From the NCBI GenBank assembly GCA_965205925.1, contig OZ242183.1, positions 744,001 through 808,000 of the forward strand: DNA of 64,000 bases, read 5' to 3'. The notes below the pieces were generated by a model. The model made no database searches and was not told the origin of the DNA. It saw only the letters and a list, made by a program, of their open reading frames with translations. Of the stretch, positions 9,145 through 17,777 are shown one piece after another; position 1 is the first letter of the stretch; the number at the start of each line of letters is the position of its first letter. Position numbers and translations under genes: made by a program. This stretch comes from CAYRJD01 sp965205925. GTDB taxonomy: Bacteria > Actinomycetota > Acidimicrobiia > Acidimicrobiales > Poriferisodalaceae.

Positions 9145-10389
9145 GTGTCTGACTTTCAACAGAGAGGATCGGTTGGCACTTTGCACCGGCTCAGTGACAG
9201 GACCACTGAGAGCTTCGAAAGCGACCTTGAGGAGTATTCCCAAAAACTTCCGGTAGCGCTCATCATTCCGTGCCTGTTCTCAGAGCTAGCCGGTGACGCA
9301 TTGGGCGGAATCTTGGAAGAGATCGCAAAGGTGAACTACCTCGATGAGGTAATTGTGGGGATAGACCAAGCTGACGAACAGCAGTTCGCTTATGCCCGAG
9401 AGGTTTTCTCGCAGTTGCCGCAACGCACTCGCTTGCTGTGGAACGACGGCCCACGCTTGCAAGCCATCGATCAGCAGCTAGAGGCGCACTCGCTTGCCCC
9501 GACTCAAGCTGGCAAGGGTCGCAACGTTTGGTACTGCCTCGGTTATTTCATGGCAAGTGGCCGCTGTCAGGCGGTGGCGCTGCATGACGCTGACATCCTC
9601 ACCTACGAACGCGGCATGCTCGCGAAGCTGCTCTATCCGATTATGCGGCCAACGTTTGGCTATTCGTTTTCTAAGGGCTATTACTTTCGGGCGTCCCAGG
9701 GTCACCTAAAAGGGCGAGTGGCGCGACTGTTGGTGCCGTCTCTGCTGCGTGCGTTGCGTTACACGATCGGTGATCACGACTACTTGCGTTATTTGTCAGC
9801 GTTTCGCTATCCGCTGGCAGGTGAGTTTGCGATGAAGTTAGACATGACTCGCAGCATTCGTATTCCAAGCGATTGGGGCTTGGAAATCGGTGTGCTATCT
9901 GAGGTGTATCGGATTTATCGTGGCCGTCGGCTTTGCCAGGTGGAAATTGCAGATCGCTACGACCACAAGCATCAGGATCTGTCACCGGATGACTCCACAG
10001 CCGGGCTGCACAAGATGAGCCACGACATTTCCAAGGCCATCTACCGAAAACTGGCGATCGATGGCACAGTTTTGTCAACGTCGGTGTTTCGCACGGTCAA
10101 AGCGGCGTATTACCGCAATGCGTTGGACCTCATAAGCCACTATCGCAATGACGCTGTGTTCAACGGTTTTGAGTTTGATCTACACGCGGAAGAAAGCGCT
10201 GTAGATCTGTTTGCTACGACTCTGATGGAAGCTGGCGAGGATTTCTTAAACAACCCACATGAGACACCGTTTATTCAGAACTGGTCACGTGTGGAGAGTG
10301 CGTTACCAAGCGTTCTGCCGCAGATATACGACGCGGTCGAGGCTGATAACGCGGTTCAGGACGCAACAAGCAGCCAGAGCGCCGGATAG
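9145..10389 (+). CDS. gpgS: Glucosyl-3-phosphoglycerate synthase (cyanobacterial type)
   Basis: Transfers glucose from an NDP-glucose to 3-phosphoglycerate, making the phosphorylated precursor of the compatible solute glucosylglycerate. The protein (about 414 residues) matches the long non-mycobacterial GpgS type as I recall it: SDFQQ start, LIIPCLFSE, AGKGRNVWYCLGY, the metal-binding ALHDADI, FSKGYYFRAS, FRYPLAGEFAM, IPSDWGLEIGVLSEVYR and YDHKHQ with the metal/His site. GTG 9145 is chosen because family members begin M-DFQQ; the frame extends to TTG 9139. It converges on a GH13_18 phosphorylase gene that fits the same solute. No phosphatase gene is adjacent. Confidence 0.85.
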   Translation: MSDFQQRGSVGTLHRLSDRTTESFESDLEEYSQKLPVALIIPCLFSELAGDALGGILEEIAKVNYLDEVIVGIDQADEQQFAYAREVFSQLPQRTRLLWNDGPRLQAIDQQLEAHSLAPTQAGKGRNVWYCLGYFMASGRCQAVALHDADILTYERGMLAKLLYPIMRPTFGYSFSKGYYFRASQGHLKGRVARLLVPSLLRALRYTIGDHDYLRYLSAFRYPLAGEFAMKLDMTRSIRIPSDWGLEIGVLSEVYRIYRGRRLCQVEIADRYDHKHQDLSPDDSTAGLHKMSHDISKAIYRKLAIDGTVLSTSVFRTVKAAYYRNALDLISHYRNDAVFNGFEFDLHAEESAVDLFATTLMEAGEDFLNNPHETPFIQNWSRVESALPSVLPQIYDAVEADNAVQDATSSQSAG

Positions 10390-10467
10390 ACGCGACGTCT
10401 TCAAGCTGGTCGGTAAGCACGCCCACGATCCTGGCGGCTTCAGCTCCCTCCCATGGGTTGATGCCGT

Positions 10468-12315
10468 TTATTGGCGTAACGGCTGTTGTTTGAGCCAAAC
10501 GGTTTGTGCTGGCTTTAGCACTAGTGGTTCGCTTGTTGACACCAGATTTTGCGCTACTAGGTCATACAGTGCCGGGGAATCCAACGAGTCACGCGGTCCT
10601 CTAAACGCATCGTCCAGCACGGCGTGAAGCTCTGCTGGACTGAGTTCTAGTTGATCGTTTGACACGTTCGTGAGGCAAAGTAGAGATCCTGCTCGCATCA
10701 AGCTGAAGATCTGCTCGCTAGCTAGCAGCACTCGTTGGGTTGCGCCTGGATCAAATGCTGGTTCGCTTTGACGGATACGGATTAGCCGTAGCAGCTCGGT
10801 TACAACAGATCTGCGCAACCCTTGGTCGGCAGCGAGCTGATTGGTTAGCTGGTCGGTTGTGATTTTTTGGCGGTTGATGGAGCGAGACGTCCGGGTTTTG
10901 CCAGTCCTAGGAGGGTCATCGTTAGCGGCGTGGCTCAGATTTTCGTTTCGTCTGGCAGACGACGTGCACAGCAGGCTGTGAATGTAAAACGCAGGCACAC
11001 CGGCCAGTGACAACATGATCGTGTGCGCTGCCAAATACTGAGCCACACCAAAATCGTTGCCTCGCCCGCTATTAGGTGCCCCGTCGTTGAACGACCGAAA
11101 CAAATCAAACAGAGAGACATTGATTTCATAAGGGCGCTTGCCCGCTGGAGTGTCGTACTCGCTATAGGTGCCGCCTGAGTTCTTCGCGGCGCTCAATAGT
11201 TGCTTCATCTCTGTGTCAGTTAGCAAATCTTCAACGGGTCTCAGGCCGATTCCGTCGTGACTGGCGATGAAGTTGAGATAGGTCGTGTCCGAAAATCCGT
11301 CTAAAGCCAACCCCCTTGCCCACTTTTGAAGCTGGGTAGCCGAGCCTGACAAAAACGTGTGTACCAACAAGGGTGCAAGGGTGAAGTTGTAGACAACGTT
11401 TGATTCGTCTTCACCGTTGCCGAAGTAGGAAACGTTTTGTTCGTGAGACACGTTGGTTTCGGTCAATAAAACGTTGCGACTGTTATGCGCATTCATCAGC
11501 AGTCGCAACAGCTTCACTACGGCATGAGTTTGAGGCAGGTGAATGCAACTAGTGCCAGGCTCTTTCCACAAGTACGCGATCGCATCAAGCCGTACCCATT
11601 TGGTTCCGTGGTCTAACAGGTTTTTGAGCGTTCTCAATAGCGCGAGGAGTGCTTCGGGCTGGTGGTAGTCGATGTCGATTTGATCGGGACTAAAGGTGCA
11701 CCAAAGGTGTTGTTGACCAGTCGGGGTGTCGATCGGCTGTAACAGCGGATGCGTGCGTGGGCGCACCACATTGCTGAGGTCAACATCAGGCGTAGCTGTC
11801 ATCAAGCATTCAGCGCCTGTGGAATGTCCGATGCCCCCAGCGCGTAACTCATCTACCCAGCGATGCTTTTTGCTCACATGGCCACAAACCAGATCCACCA
11901 TCAACTTGAGTTGACTCGCCAGCGCCTCAACATCATCCCAAGTGCCTAGCCCTGCGGCGACGGCTTGGTGATTAATCACCGCAAAGCCACCATCGGAGCT
12001 GGCCGGATAAAACGGCAGCAAATGAACTATCGACACGGCATCGCCAAACAGTTCCGAAATCATCTTGCGAAGCGTTTGCAGCGGTATCTCACCAGGCTCG
12101 GTGATGATGTCGGCGTAGGTGATTAGTGCAACGTCGCTGTGAGACCAATGCGGCTTATTCGGACTGCTTGATGGAGCGTCAGCAGCTAACGATAAACCCA
12201 TCGTGTCTAAGACTTGAGCTGTAAGCGCTGTTATCTCACCTAGCGGATAGAGCAGTTCCAAATGACTGCTCACACGACTAGCCAGGCTTTGCTCATCGGC
12301 GCTATCAGTTGGCAT
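10468..12315 (-). CDS. GH13_18 phosphorylase, probably glucosylglycerate phosphorylase
   Basis: About 615 residues of the GH13 (alpha-amylase fold) sucrose-phosphorylase subfamily. The catalytic set is visible: nucleophile Asp in WVRLDAIAYLWKEPGTSCIH, acid/base Glu in LLTETNVSH, and the stabilising Asp in FIASHDGIG. The neighbouring gpgS makes glucosylglycerate phosphorolysis (glucosylglycerate plus Pi giving glucose-1-phosphate plus glycerate) the likeliest reaction; sucrose or glucosylglycerol phosphorolysis cannot be excluded. I chose ATG 12315 (MPTDSADE), preceded by a purine-rich stretch; the frame extends to TTG 12363, which would crowd the divergent ligase gene. Confidence 0.82.
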   Translation of the reverse strand: MPTDSADEQSLASRVSSHLELLYPLGEITALTAQVLDTMGLSLAADAPSSSPNKPHWSHSDVALITYADIITEPGEIPLQTLRKMISELFGDAVSIVHLLPFYPASSDGGFAVINHQAVAAGLGTWDDVEALASQLKLMVDLVCGHVSKKHRWVDELRAGGIGHSTGAECLMTATPDVDLSNVVRPRTHPLLQPIDTPTGQQHLWCTFSPDQIDIDYHQPEALLALLRTLKNLLDHGTKWVRLDAIAYLWKEPGTSCIHLPQTHAVVKLLRLLMNAHNSRNVLLTETNVSHEQNVSYFGNGEDESNVVYNFTLAPLLVHTFLSGSATQLQKWARGLALDGFSDTTYLNFIASHDGIGLRPVEDLLTDTEMKQLLSAAKNSGGTYSEYDTPAGKRPYEINVSLFDLFRSFNDGAPNSGRGNDFGVAQYLAAHTIMLSLAGVPAFYIHSLLCTSSARRNENLSHAANDDPPRTGKTRTSRSINRQKITTDQLTNQLAADQGLRRSVVTELLRLIRIRQSEPAFDPGATQRVLLASEQIFSLMRAGSLLCLTNVSNDQLELSPAELHAVLDDAFRGPRDSLDSPALYDLVAQNLVSTSEPLVLKPAQTVWLKQQPLRQ

Positions 12316-12387
12316 TGTCCGTTGGCCTTTTCTGCTTGTCTTCCACTGATTTTCTGCTGACAAGGGCTTTCCTAAGCTATTGGGTAT

Positions 12388-13932
12388 ATGAAAACCCTTG
12401 CGGACCCCTTAAGGCGGGCAGCCACTTACCACGGTGAGCGGCTAGCGCTGCGCTGCGGCTCAACTCAGCGCAACTTTTCGGAGCTAGTTGAGCGTGCCAA
12501 ACGAATAGGCGGTCTGCTCAACAACCTAGGTATCAAGAACGGTGAAAGAGTTGCGCTGTGGTCGGCCAATTCGGCCGAATACGTAGAGCTGTATGCAGGA
12601 GTGCCTGCTGCAGGCCGGTTGATTGTGCCGCTGAATACTCGTTGGGCGCAAGCCGAATTAGTCGACACGCTTAAAGACGCTGGTGCTTCTGTGTTGTTAT
12701 GTGACAGAGATCCTGGAGCGCTGGCCGATGCTGTGAAAACAGTGGTACGTCTTGACGTTGATGTCTCCGACGAAGCCACTAGGGCTGGCCAGTTGCTATA
12801 TGAACAATTGCTAGCAGAGGCCGAGCCGGTGGATTTTTGCGAGGGCTCTTCAGAGGATTTGGCCGGATTGTTTTATACCGGTGGTACCACCGGTCGATCA
12901 AAGGGCGTCATGCTGACGCATCGCAATCTGCTGGCCAACACGATGAACAGCCAAGTCACGATGCCGCTAGCTGGTGATGATGCCTATTTGGTGATGGCGC
13001 CACTGTTTCATGCAGCGGGGTCGAACAGCGTGTTGCAGTGCATGTCGCTTGGCATTGTGCAGATAATCGTGCCTTCATTCGATCCGAATGAATGCCTTGA
13101 CCTGATTGAGTCCGAAGGCTGCACGGCGACGTTGGCCGTGCCAACGATGCTGCTGGCGATGAACGAAGCGCAAGCTGTGAAAGCACGCGATGTGAGTTCT
13201 ATGCGGTTCCTTGCTCATGGCGGCTCGCCAGTTGCTATGGAGGTAGTACGCCGATCATCGGAGTTATTTACCAACGCTGAGCTGATTCATCTATACGGCG
13301 CAACTGAGGCTTCGCCGCTGCTAACAGGCTTACGCCATGAAGAGCGGTTAGTAGATGCCGCCCGGGGGAAATCGGTAGGCCAGGCTGTGCTGGGTGTTTC
13401 TTTGCGAGTAGAGACCGAGGATGGGCGTGAAGCTGAGGTGGGCGAAGCAGGAGAAGTATTGGCGTCGGGCTTGAACATAATGGCGGGCTATTGGGAGCGC
13501 CCGGATGAGACAGAGGCGGTGCTGTCGCCAGATGGCTGGTATCGCACTGGCGATGTCGGACTGCTTGACGAAGAGGGCTACGTCTACATAGTTGACCGGG
13601 CTAAAGACATGATTATCTCCGGCGGCGAGAATGTGTATTGCACCGAGGTGGAAGACGTGCTTTTCCAACACGAAAAGGTATTAGAGGCAACCGTGTTTGG
13701 TATCCCTCACGAGCGTTGGGGCGAGGCGGTGCATGCGGTGGTAGTGGCCAGAGACGAATCGTTGACATCGGAAGAGCTGATCACCTTTTGTAGCGAGTCG
13801 CTGGCGGGCTACAAGCTGCCAAACTCAGTTGAGTTCATGAAAGGTGAGCTCCCCAAGTCTGGGCCAGGCAAGGTGCTCAAACACGAGCTGCGCGCCGTTC
13901 ATTGGGAGGGCTACGACCGCCAAGTCAACTAG
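12388..13932 (+). CDS. Acyl-CoA synthetase (AMP-forming)
   Basis: 514-residue ANL-superfamily adenylating enzyme. The P-loop-like motif YTGGTTGRSKGVMLTHRNL is near residue 168, followed by LYGATEASPL, the A8 hinge region GWYRTGDVGLLDEEGYVYIVDRAKDMIISGGENVY, and the C-terminal catalytic Lys in LPKSGPGKVLK. It activates a fatty or other carboxylic acid to its CoA thioester through an acyl-adenylate; chain length cannot be read. It is divergent from the GH13 phosphorylase and is followed by an MFS transporter after 45 bp. Together with the hydratases and ETF in this window it fits acid catabolism. Confidence 0.88.
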   Translation: MKTLADPLRRAATYHGERLALRCGSTQRNFSELVERAKRIGGLLNNLGIKNGERVALWSANSAEYVELYAGVPAAGRLIVPLNTRWAQAELVDTLKDAGASVLLCDRDPGALADAVKTVVRLDVDVSDEATRAGQLLYEQLLAEAEPVDFCEGSSEDLAGLFYTGGTTGRSKGVMLTHRNLLANTMNSQVTMPLAGDDAYLVMAPLFHAAGSNSVLQCMSLGIVQIIVPSFDPNECLDLIESEGCTATLAVPTMLLAMNEAQAVKARDVSSMRFLAHGGSPVAMEVVRRSSELFTNAELIHLYGATEASPLLTGLRHEERLVDAARGKSVGQAVLGVSLRVETEDGREAEVGEAGEVLASGLNIMAGYWERPDETEAVLSPDGWYRTGDVGLLDEEGYVYIVDRAKDMIISGGENVYCTEVEDVLFQHEKVLEATVFGIPHERWGEAVHAVVVARDESLTSEELITFCSESLAGYKLPNSVEFMKGELPKSGPGKVLKHELRAVHWEGYDRQVN

Positions 13933-13977
13933 GTGTGTGGTGCGTGCGCTTGACTTGGGTGCTCTTACGCTGCAGGT

Positions 13978-15570
13978 GTGAAGCGCTCGTTCCTGGTTGA
14001 TCTCAGACGCGTCGCTCGAATTGAACCGAGACGGTTTCAACAGATACCCACGTTGGTGCAACCAGCAAACGGCGCGACAGTTACTCCAGCAACTACTCCA
14101 CCGGCTACTCCAGCAACTACTCCACCAACTACTTCAGTTCCGCCTGAAAATCCGCTTGCATCAGTAACAGGTTCCGCGCCAAAACACGAGCCTGTATCGG
14201 GCCGAGCATGGCGCGCTCTGATTGTGGCATCGTTAGGCACGGTGCTAGTTGGCTTCAACAGCACCGCTTCAAACATCGCTTTCGACGACATACGTGCCGG
14301 ATTTGTTGGAGCAACCACCACCGAAGTTGGGTGGGGTATAGCGCTGTACTTCATAGGTACCGCCGCGTTTCTTCCGCTAGGCGGTCGCTTAGCAGATCGT
14401 CTCGGACGCAAGCGCATTTTTCTCGCCGGCCTAGCGCTGTTTGGGTTTTCTGCGGTGCTGTCAGCGGCGGCACCAACTGTGTGGACACTCAACATTGCTC
14501 GCGCTCTGCAAGCCATCGCTGGAGCCGCCGTGTTGCCAGCGTCACTGAGTCTCGTCCTACCGCTGTTTCCGAAGTCACGACGCACCGCTGCGGTTGGGTT
14601 GTGGTCGGCTGCTGGCCCATTAGCCGCAGCTATCGCACCGACAGCGTCGGCATTTCTGCTGGCAGCTAGCAGCTGGCGGGTAGTCTATTTCGTCAGTGCT
14701 CCGGTGGCACTGGCGATGCTGTTTGTGAGCTTTCGCGTGCTGGTTGAGCAACCCACCAATGCCACTAAAAGGCAGCGCCTTGATGTGATTGGCGCGGTGA
14801 CAGGCACCATGACCGTGGCAGCGGTCGTAACCGCCGTGTTTCAGGGCAGGGCCTGGGGATTCTCTTCGCCAATCACGCTTGGATTGGTCGGTGTCGCGCT
14901 ACTGGCATTACTCGTTTTCATACGCACCTCGTTTCGACACCCCGAACCCTTGCTCAACTTGCAACTGCTCAAAAGTCGTGGCGTGTGGGTGCCAAACCTT
15001 GCGAACTTCTTAATCAGTATCTCCTCGCAGTCGCTTTGGCTGGTCTGGCCGTTGTTGATGCTCAACGTATGGGGCTTCAGCAAGGGCACGGTTGGTGCAG
15101 CAGTAACCATCGGGCCAGTAGCGGCCGGAGTGTCGACGGTGATCTTCAGCCGCCTTGGCGACAGGCTCAGCCAGGCATGGCTATGTCGTATCGGAAGTGC
15201 CTTGCAAATCGTTTCCATTATTTGGCAGCTGCTGCGCATTGAAGCCGAACCGAACTATTGGGGAGTTTTAGGGCCAGCGATTTTGCTTTATGGGATCGGT
15301 TGGGGAATGAGTACGCCCTTGCTCAACAGCTTGGCGTTGCGTTGGGTGGAAGAGACCCACTTTGGTGAAATCAACGGTCTGTTCAACACGGCGCGCTACG
15401 CCGCGGCTGCGATTGGTACTGCGGGCTTGTTTGCGTTGCTAACGGTCGACTCCGGGCCGGAGGCTGTCGTCTATTACCAGTACGTGTTGATCTTCTTCTT
15501 ATGTTCAGCCGCTACGGCGTTCTTGTCATTGTGGATACCAACTCGTATTCGCATGCGAGCTCGCAAATAG
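13978..15570 (+). CDS. MFS transporter, DHA2 (EmrB/QacA) type
   Basis: 530 residues with about 14 predicted membrane helices. The loop 2-3 motif of the major facilitator superfamily is clear (GGRLADRLGRKRIFLAG), and the helix 5 region resembles drug/H+ antiporters (AAVLPASLSLVLPLFP). Before the first helix lies a cytoplasmic segment of about 75 residues rich in Thr and Pro (TPATTPPATPATTPPTT) encoded by a 24-bp-period repeat, unusual for this family. The GTG start at 13978 has no strong ribosome-binding site and a later start is possible. The exported substrate is unknown. Confidence 0.85.
   Translation: MKRSFLVDLRRVARIEPRRFQQIPTLVQPANGATVTPATTPPATPATTPPTTSVPPENPLASVTGSAPKHEPVSGRAWRALIVASLGTVLVGFNSTASNIAFDDIRAGFVGATTTEVGWGIALYFIGTAAFLPLGGRLADRLGRKRIFLAGLALFGFSAVLSAAAPTVWTLNIARALQAIAGAAVLPASLSLVLPLFPKSRRTAAVGLWSAAGPLAAAIAPTASAFLLAASSWRVVYFVSAPVALAMLFVSFRVLVEQPTNATKRQRLDVIGAVTGTMTVAAVVTAVFQGRAWGFSSPITLGLVGVALLALLVFIRTSFRHPEPLLNLQLLKSRGVWVPNLANFLISISSQSLWLVWPLLMLNVWGFSKGTVGAAVTIGPVAAGVSTVIFSRLGDRLSQAWLCRIGSALQIVSIIWQLLRIEAEPNYWGVLGPAILLYGIGWGMSTPLLNSLALRWVEETHFGEINGLFNTARYAAAAIGTAGLFALLTVDSGPEAVVYYQYVLIFFLCSAATAFLSLWIPTRIRMRARK
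14083..14126 (+). repeat. Direct repeat encoding a Thr/Pro linker
   Basis: The 20-mer actccagcaactactccacc occurs perfectly at 14083-14102 and 14107-14126 (period 24 bp, in frame) within the N-terminal extension of the MFS protein. Confidence 0.85.
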
Positions 15571-15575
15571 CCGTC

Positions 15576-15597
15576 ACTTACTTAGAACTTACTTAGA
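15576..15597 (+). repeat. Perfect 11-bp tandem duplication, intergenic
   Basis: acttacttaga is repeated head to tail at 15576-15586 and 15587-15597, just after the MFS stop codon and ahead of the dsbB-like gene. Confidence 0.85.
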
Positions 15598-15642
15598 CCC
15601 TTGGATGTCTGACAGCGATGCGTATCTGGCACCCTTAACGCT

Positions 15643-16248
15643 GTGGAAGCGCAGACCGTGTTGTGGTGGTTCGCCGTTGCAGCTATTTGTTGCAATTTGG
15701 CGACGCTCTGGTTACTGGCTAGTTGGCTGTTCAACCGCGCTGCACCAGCTAATTCAACTCCAGCAATCCCAGTTAGAGCCATTAGGTCGTTTGCAGAACG
15801 CAATGCCATAAAAGTGTCTGCGGTCATTGCCACTACAGCAATGGTCGGCTCGTTGTATCTGTCAGAAGTTGCGCACTTCATGCCGTGCCGTTATTGCTGG
15901 ATCCAGCGCATTGCGATGTACCCGCTAGCGATAGTGCTGCTGATCGCCTGGTTCGCTAAAGACAACGGCGTGCGCCGCTACGTATGGCCACTATCAACTA
16001 TCGGTCTCGGCTTTTCAACCTGGCACTACCTAGTACAGCGGTTTCCAGATCTTGAAAGCAGCAGCTCTTGCGACGTGTTTAACCCTTGCACACTGACGCT
16101 TACCTGGAAGTTCCACTTCATCTCTATCCCATATATGGCCGGTAGTGCATTTGCATTGATCACTGTTTTGATGCTGATTAGCTGGCGAAGCCCAACGACG
16201 GAGTGGTCTGACACGACCTCAACGCAGTCGCAGCAAACATCCGTATAG
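15643..16248 (+). CDS. DsbB/BdbC-like disulfide bond formation protein
   Basis: 201 residues with about five hydrophobic segments. The quinone-proximal redox pair is Cys82-Arg-Tyr-Cys85 in HFMPCRYCWIQRIAMYP, and a second pair, Cys143 and Cys149 (SSCDVFNPC), lies in the later extracytoplasmic loop, as in DsbB/BdbC. Such proteins re-oxidise a DsbA/BdbD thiol oxidase and pass electrons to quinone. No DsbA-like partner is encoded nearby. The next gene encodes a surface protein with two DM13 domains, each with a conserved Cys. GTG 15643 is the only reasonable start. Confidence 0.85.
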   Translation: MEAQTVLWWFAVAAICCNLATLWLLASWLFNRAAPANSTPAIPVRAIRSFAERNAIKVSAVIATTAMVGSLYLSEVAHFMPCRYCWIQRIAMYPLAIVLLIAWFAKDNGVRRYVWPLSTIGLGFSTWHYLVQRFPDLESSSSCDVFNPCTLTLTWKFHFISIPYMAGSAFALITVLMLISWRSPTTEWSDTTSTQSQQTSV

Positions 16249-16323
16249 CCGCCTATCTGGCAGTGCTTATTGTGCGCAATAATGGCAACCTGAACACGTG
16301 AACCAATAAAGCAAGACGAAGTA

Positions 16324-17700
16324 ATGAGCGAACCCACCCCAGACAATCCAGTAACACCTGAGCCGATAACACCGGTCGACCCAAACAAGCGCCGCCGCAA
16401 GGTGCGCCGCTTATGGATCTTGGGCTCCGCGCTCGGCGTTCTAGGAGCCGTAGGGATCTATCTGTTCTTTTTCGTGTTCGCTTTCCATCTCATCTTCGTG
16501 GACGAAGTGGTTGACGAGGACGAACCGGTATTTACGTCCGGTGCACAAATAGACGATGCCGACAACAGTGACTCAGGTAGCGGCGATACCGATAGCAGCG
16601 GATCTGGCTCCACGGCAGCGCAGGCAATGGCTACCGGCTCATTTATGAACCGCTCACACCCAACATCTGGAACCGTCGTTGTGTTGTCTGATGGCAACGA
16701 AACTTTCTTGCGCTTTGAAGACGACTTCAGAACCGACAACGGGCCTGACTTGGACGTGTACCTCTCCACTTCTCCGCCGGATGCTCCATCATCGGCATAT
16801 GGCACGGATTTCATCAACCTGGGCGATATGAAGGGCAATGTTGGTGCGCAGAATTATCTGATTCCGCCTGGGACAGATCTGTCGCGCTACAGCACGGTGG
16901 TGATCTGGTGTGTGCGCTTCAATGTTGCGTTTGGTACTGCCGTACTGGAACTGGTGCCAGCCAATGAGATCGACGCAAGTGCTCCTGCTGGTGGAGCGAG
17001 CGATTCTAGCGGTAGTGCCAGTGCCGATAGCTCAGATCAAGCTGATGCTGAAACCACTGTTGCTCCTGCAACGACTGTGGCGCCTACGACTGTTGCTCCT
17101 GCTGAAACCACTGTGGCTACGACTGTTGCTCCTGCTACGACCGTTGCCCCTGCTGGTGGAGCGAGCGGTTCGAGCAACGCATCTGCTGGGGCAGGTGAAA
17201 CAACCCAAAACACGGCTCCTACTACAACTACTGCGGCACCGCCTCCCGCTAGCAGACCCACACCAACTACAACCACTACAACAGCCAGCAGACCCACACC
17301 AACTACAACTACTACAACAGCCAACACAACAACCACTACGACTGTTGCTCCTACGACCACCGTTGACGACTCTCCGAGGGTTCGTCAAACTAAGTCCGGG
17401 CGATTTGTTGACGGCGGCCGCTACTCCACCTCCGGCTCAGCGGTAGTGCTAACAGACGGCATTGAGACGTTCTTACGCTTCGAGAGCAATTTTTCAACCT
17501 CGAACGGGCCTGATGTCAATGTCTATCTAGCACCCTCCACTAGTTTTGGATCAGACTTCATTGATCTTGGCGATCTAAGAGGCAACAAGGGATCGCAGAA
17601 CTACAGAGTGCCGTCTGGGACAGACCTGTCGCGCTACGACACGGTGATTATCTGGTGCGTGCGTTTCAGTGCTTTGTTCGGATCTGCACGGCTTTCATAG
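16324..17700 (+). CDS. Membrane-anchored protein with two DM13 domains
   Basis: 458 residues: a basic cytoplasmic stretch (NKRRRKVRR), one membrane helix at about 30-58, an acidic Ser/Asp/Gly linker, a first DM13 domain (about 105-210), a long Ala/Thr/Val/Pro linker, and a second DM13 domain (about 350-458) ending at the C-terminus. Both domains share the pattern GSA/TVVLxDGxETFLRFExxFxTxNGPDxxVYL, (S/T)DFIxLGDxxGNxGxQNY, PxGTDLSRYxTVxIWCVRF, with Cys196 and Cys445 in the IWCVRF motif. DM13 is a proposed redox/electron-transfer domain of secreted proteins. Proximity to a DsbB-like gene supports an extracytoplasmic thiol or redox role, but the function is not established. Confidence 0.85.
   Translation: MSEPTPDNPVTPEPITPVDPNKRRRKVRRLWILGSALGVLGAVGIYLFFFVFAFHLIFVDEVVDEDEPVFTSGAQIDDADNSDSGSGDTDSSGSGSTAAQAMATGSFMNRSHPTSGTVVVLSDGNETFLRFEDDFRTDNGPDLDVYLSTSPPDAPSSAYGTDFINLGDMKGNVGAQNYLIPPGTDLSRYSTVVIWCVRFNVAFGTAVLELVPANEIDASAPAGGASDSSGSASADSSDQADAETTVAPATTVAPTTVAPAETTVATTVAPATTVAPAGGASGSSNASAGAGETTQNTAPTTTTAAPPPASRPTPTTTTTTASRPTPTTTTTTANTTTTTTVAPTTTVDDSPRVRQTKSGRFVDGGRYSTSGSAVVLTDGIETFLRFESNFSTSNGPDVNVYLAPSTSFGSDFIDLGDLRGNKGSQNYRVPSGTDLSRYDTVIIWCVRFSALFGSARLS
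17041..17390 (+). repeat. Low-complexity Ala/Thr/Val/Pro linker coding repeats
   Basis: Within the DM13 protein, imperfect repeats coding for TTVAP and RPTPTTTTTT units (gttgctcct, gcagacccacaccaactaca and variants) separate the two domains. They form a flexible, probably cell-wall-spanning linker. Confidence 0.8.
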
Positions 17701-17777
17701 CAACGACCTTTTCTTAGCAGTCTGGTCAGTAGCTATATCTGGGCATCAAACAGGCTCAGGCGCTAAACATTGCGACG

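Noticed and set aside
10376..10498. Minus-strand open frame with a protein-like stretch (INPWEGAEAARIVGVL) between gpgS and the GH13 gene
   Set aside because: It overlaps the ends of both convergent genes, has no ribosome-binding site and matches no phosphatase or other family I know.
16278..16289. Palindrome-like attgtgcgcaat before the DM13 gene as an operator
   Set aside because: Only the outer four bases on each side pair perfectly, and there is no second site or known regulator to support it.
17041..17390. Repetitive region possibly a minisatellite or CRISPR-like array
   Set aside because: The repeats are imperfect, in frame, and encode a Thr/Ala/Pro linker between two DM13 domains.
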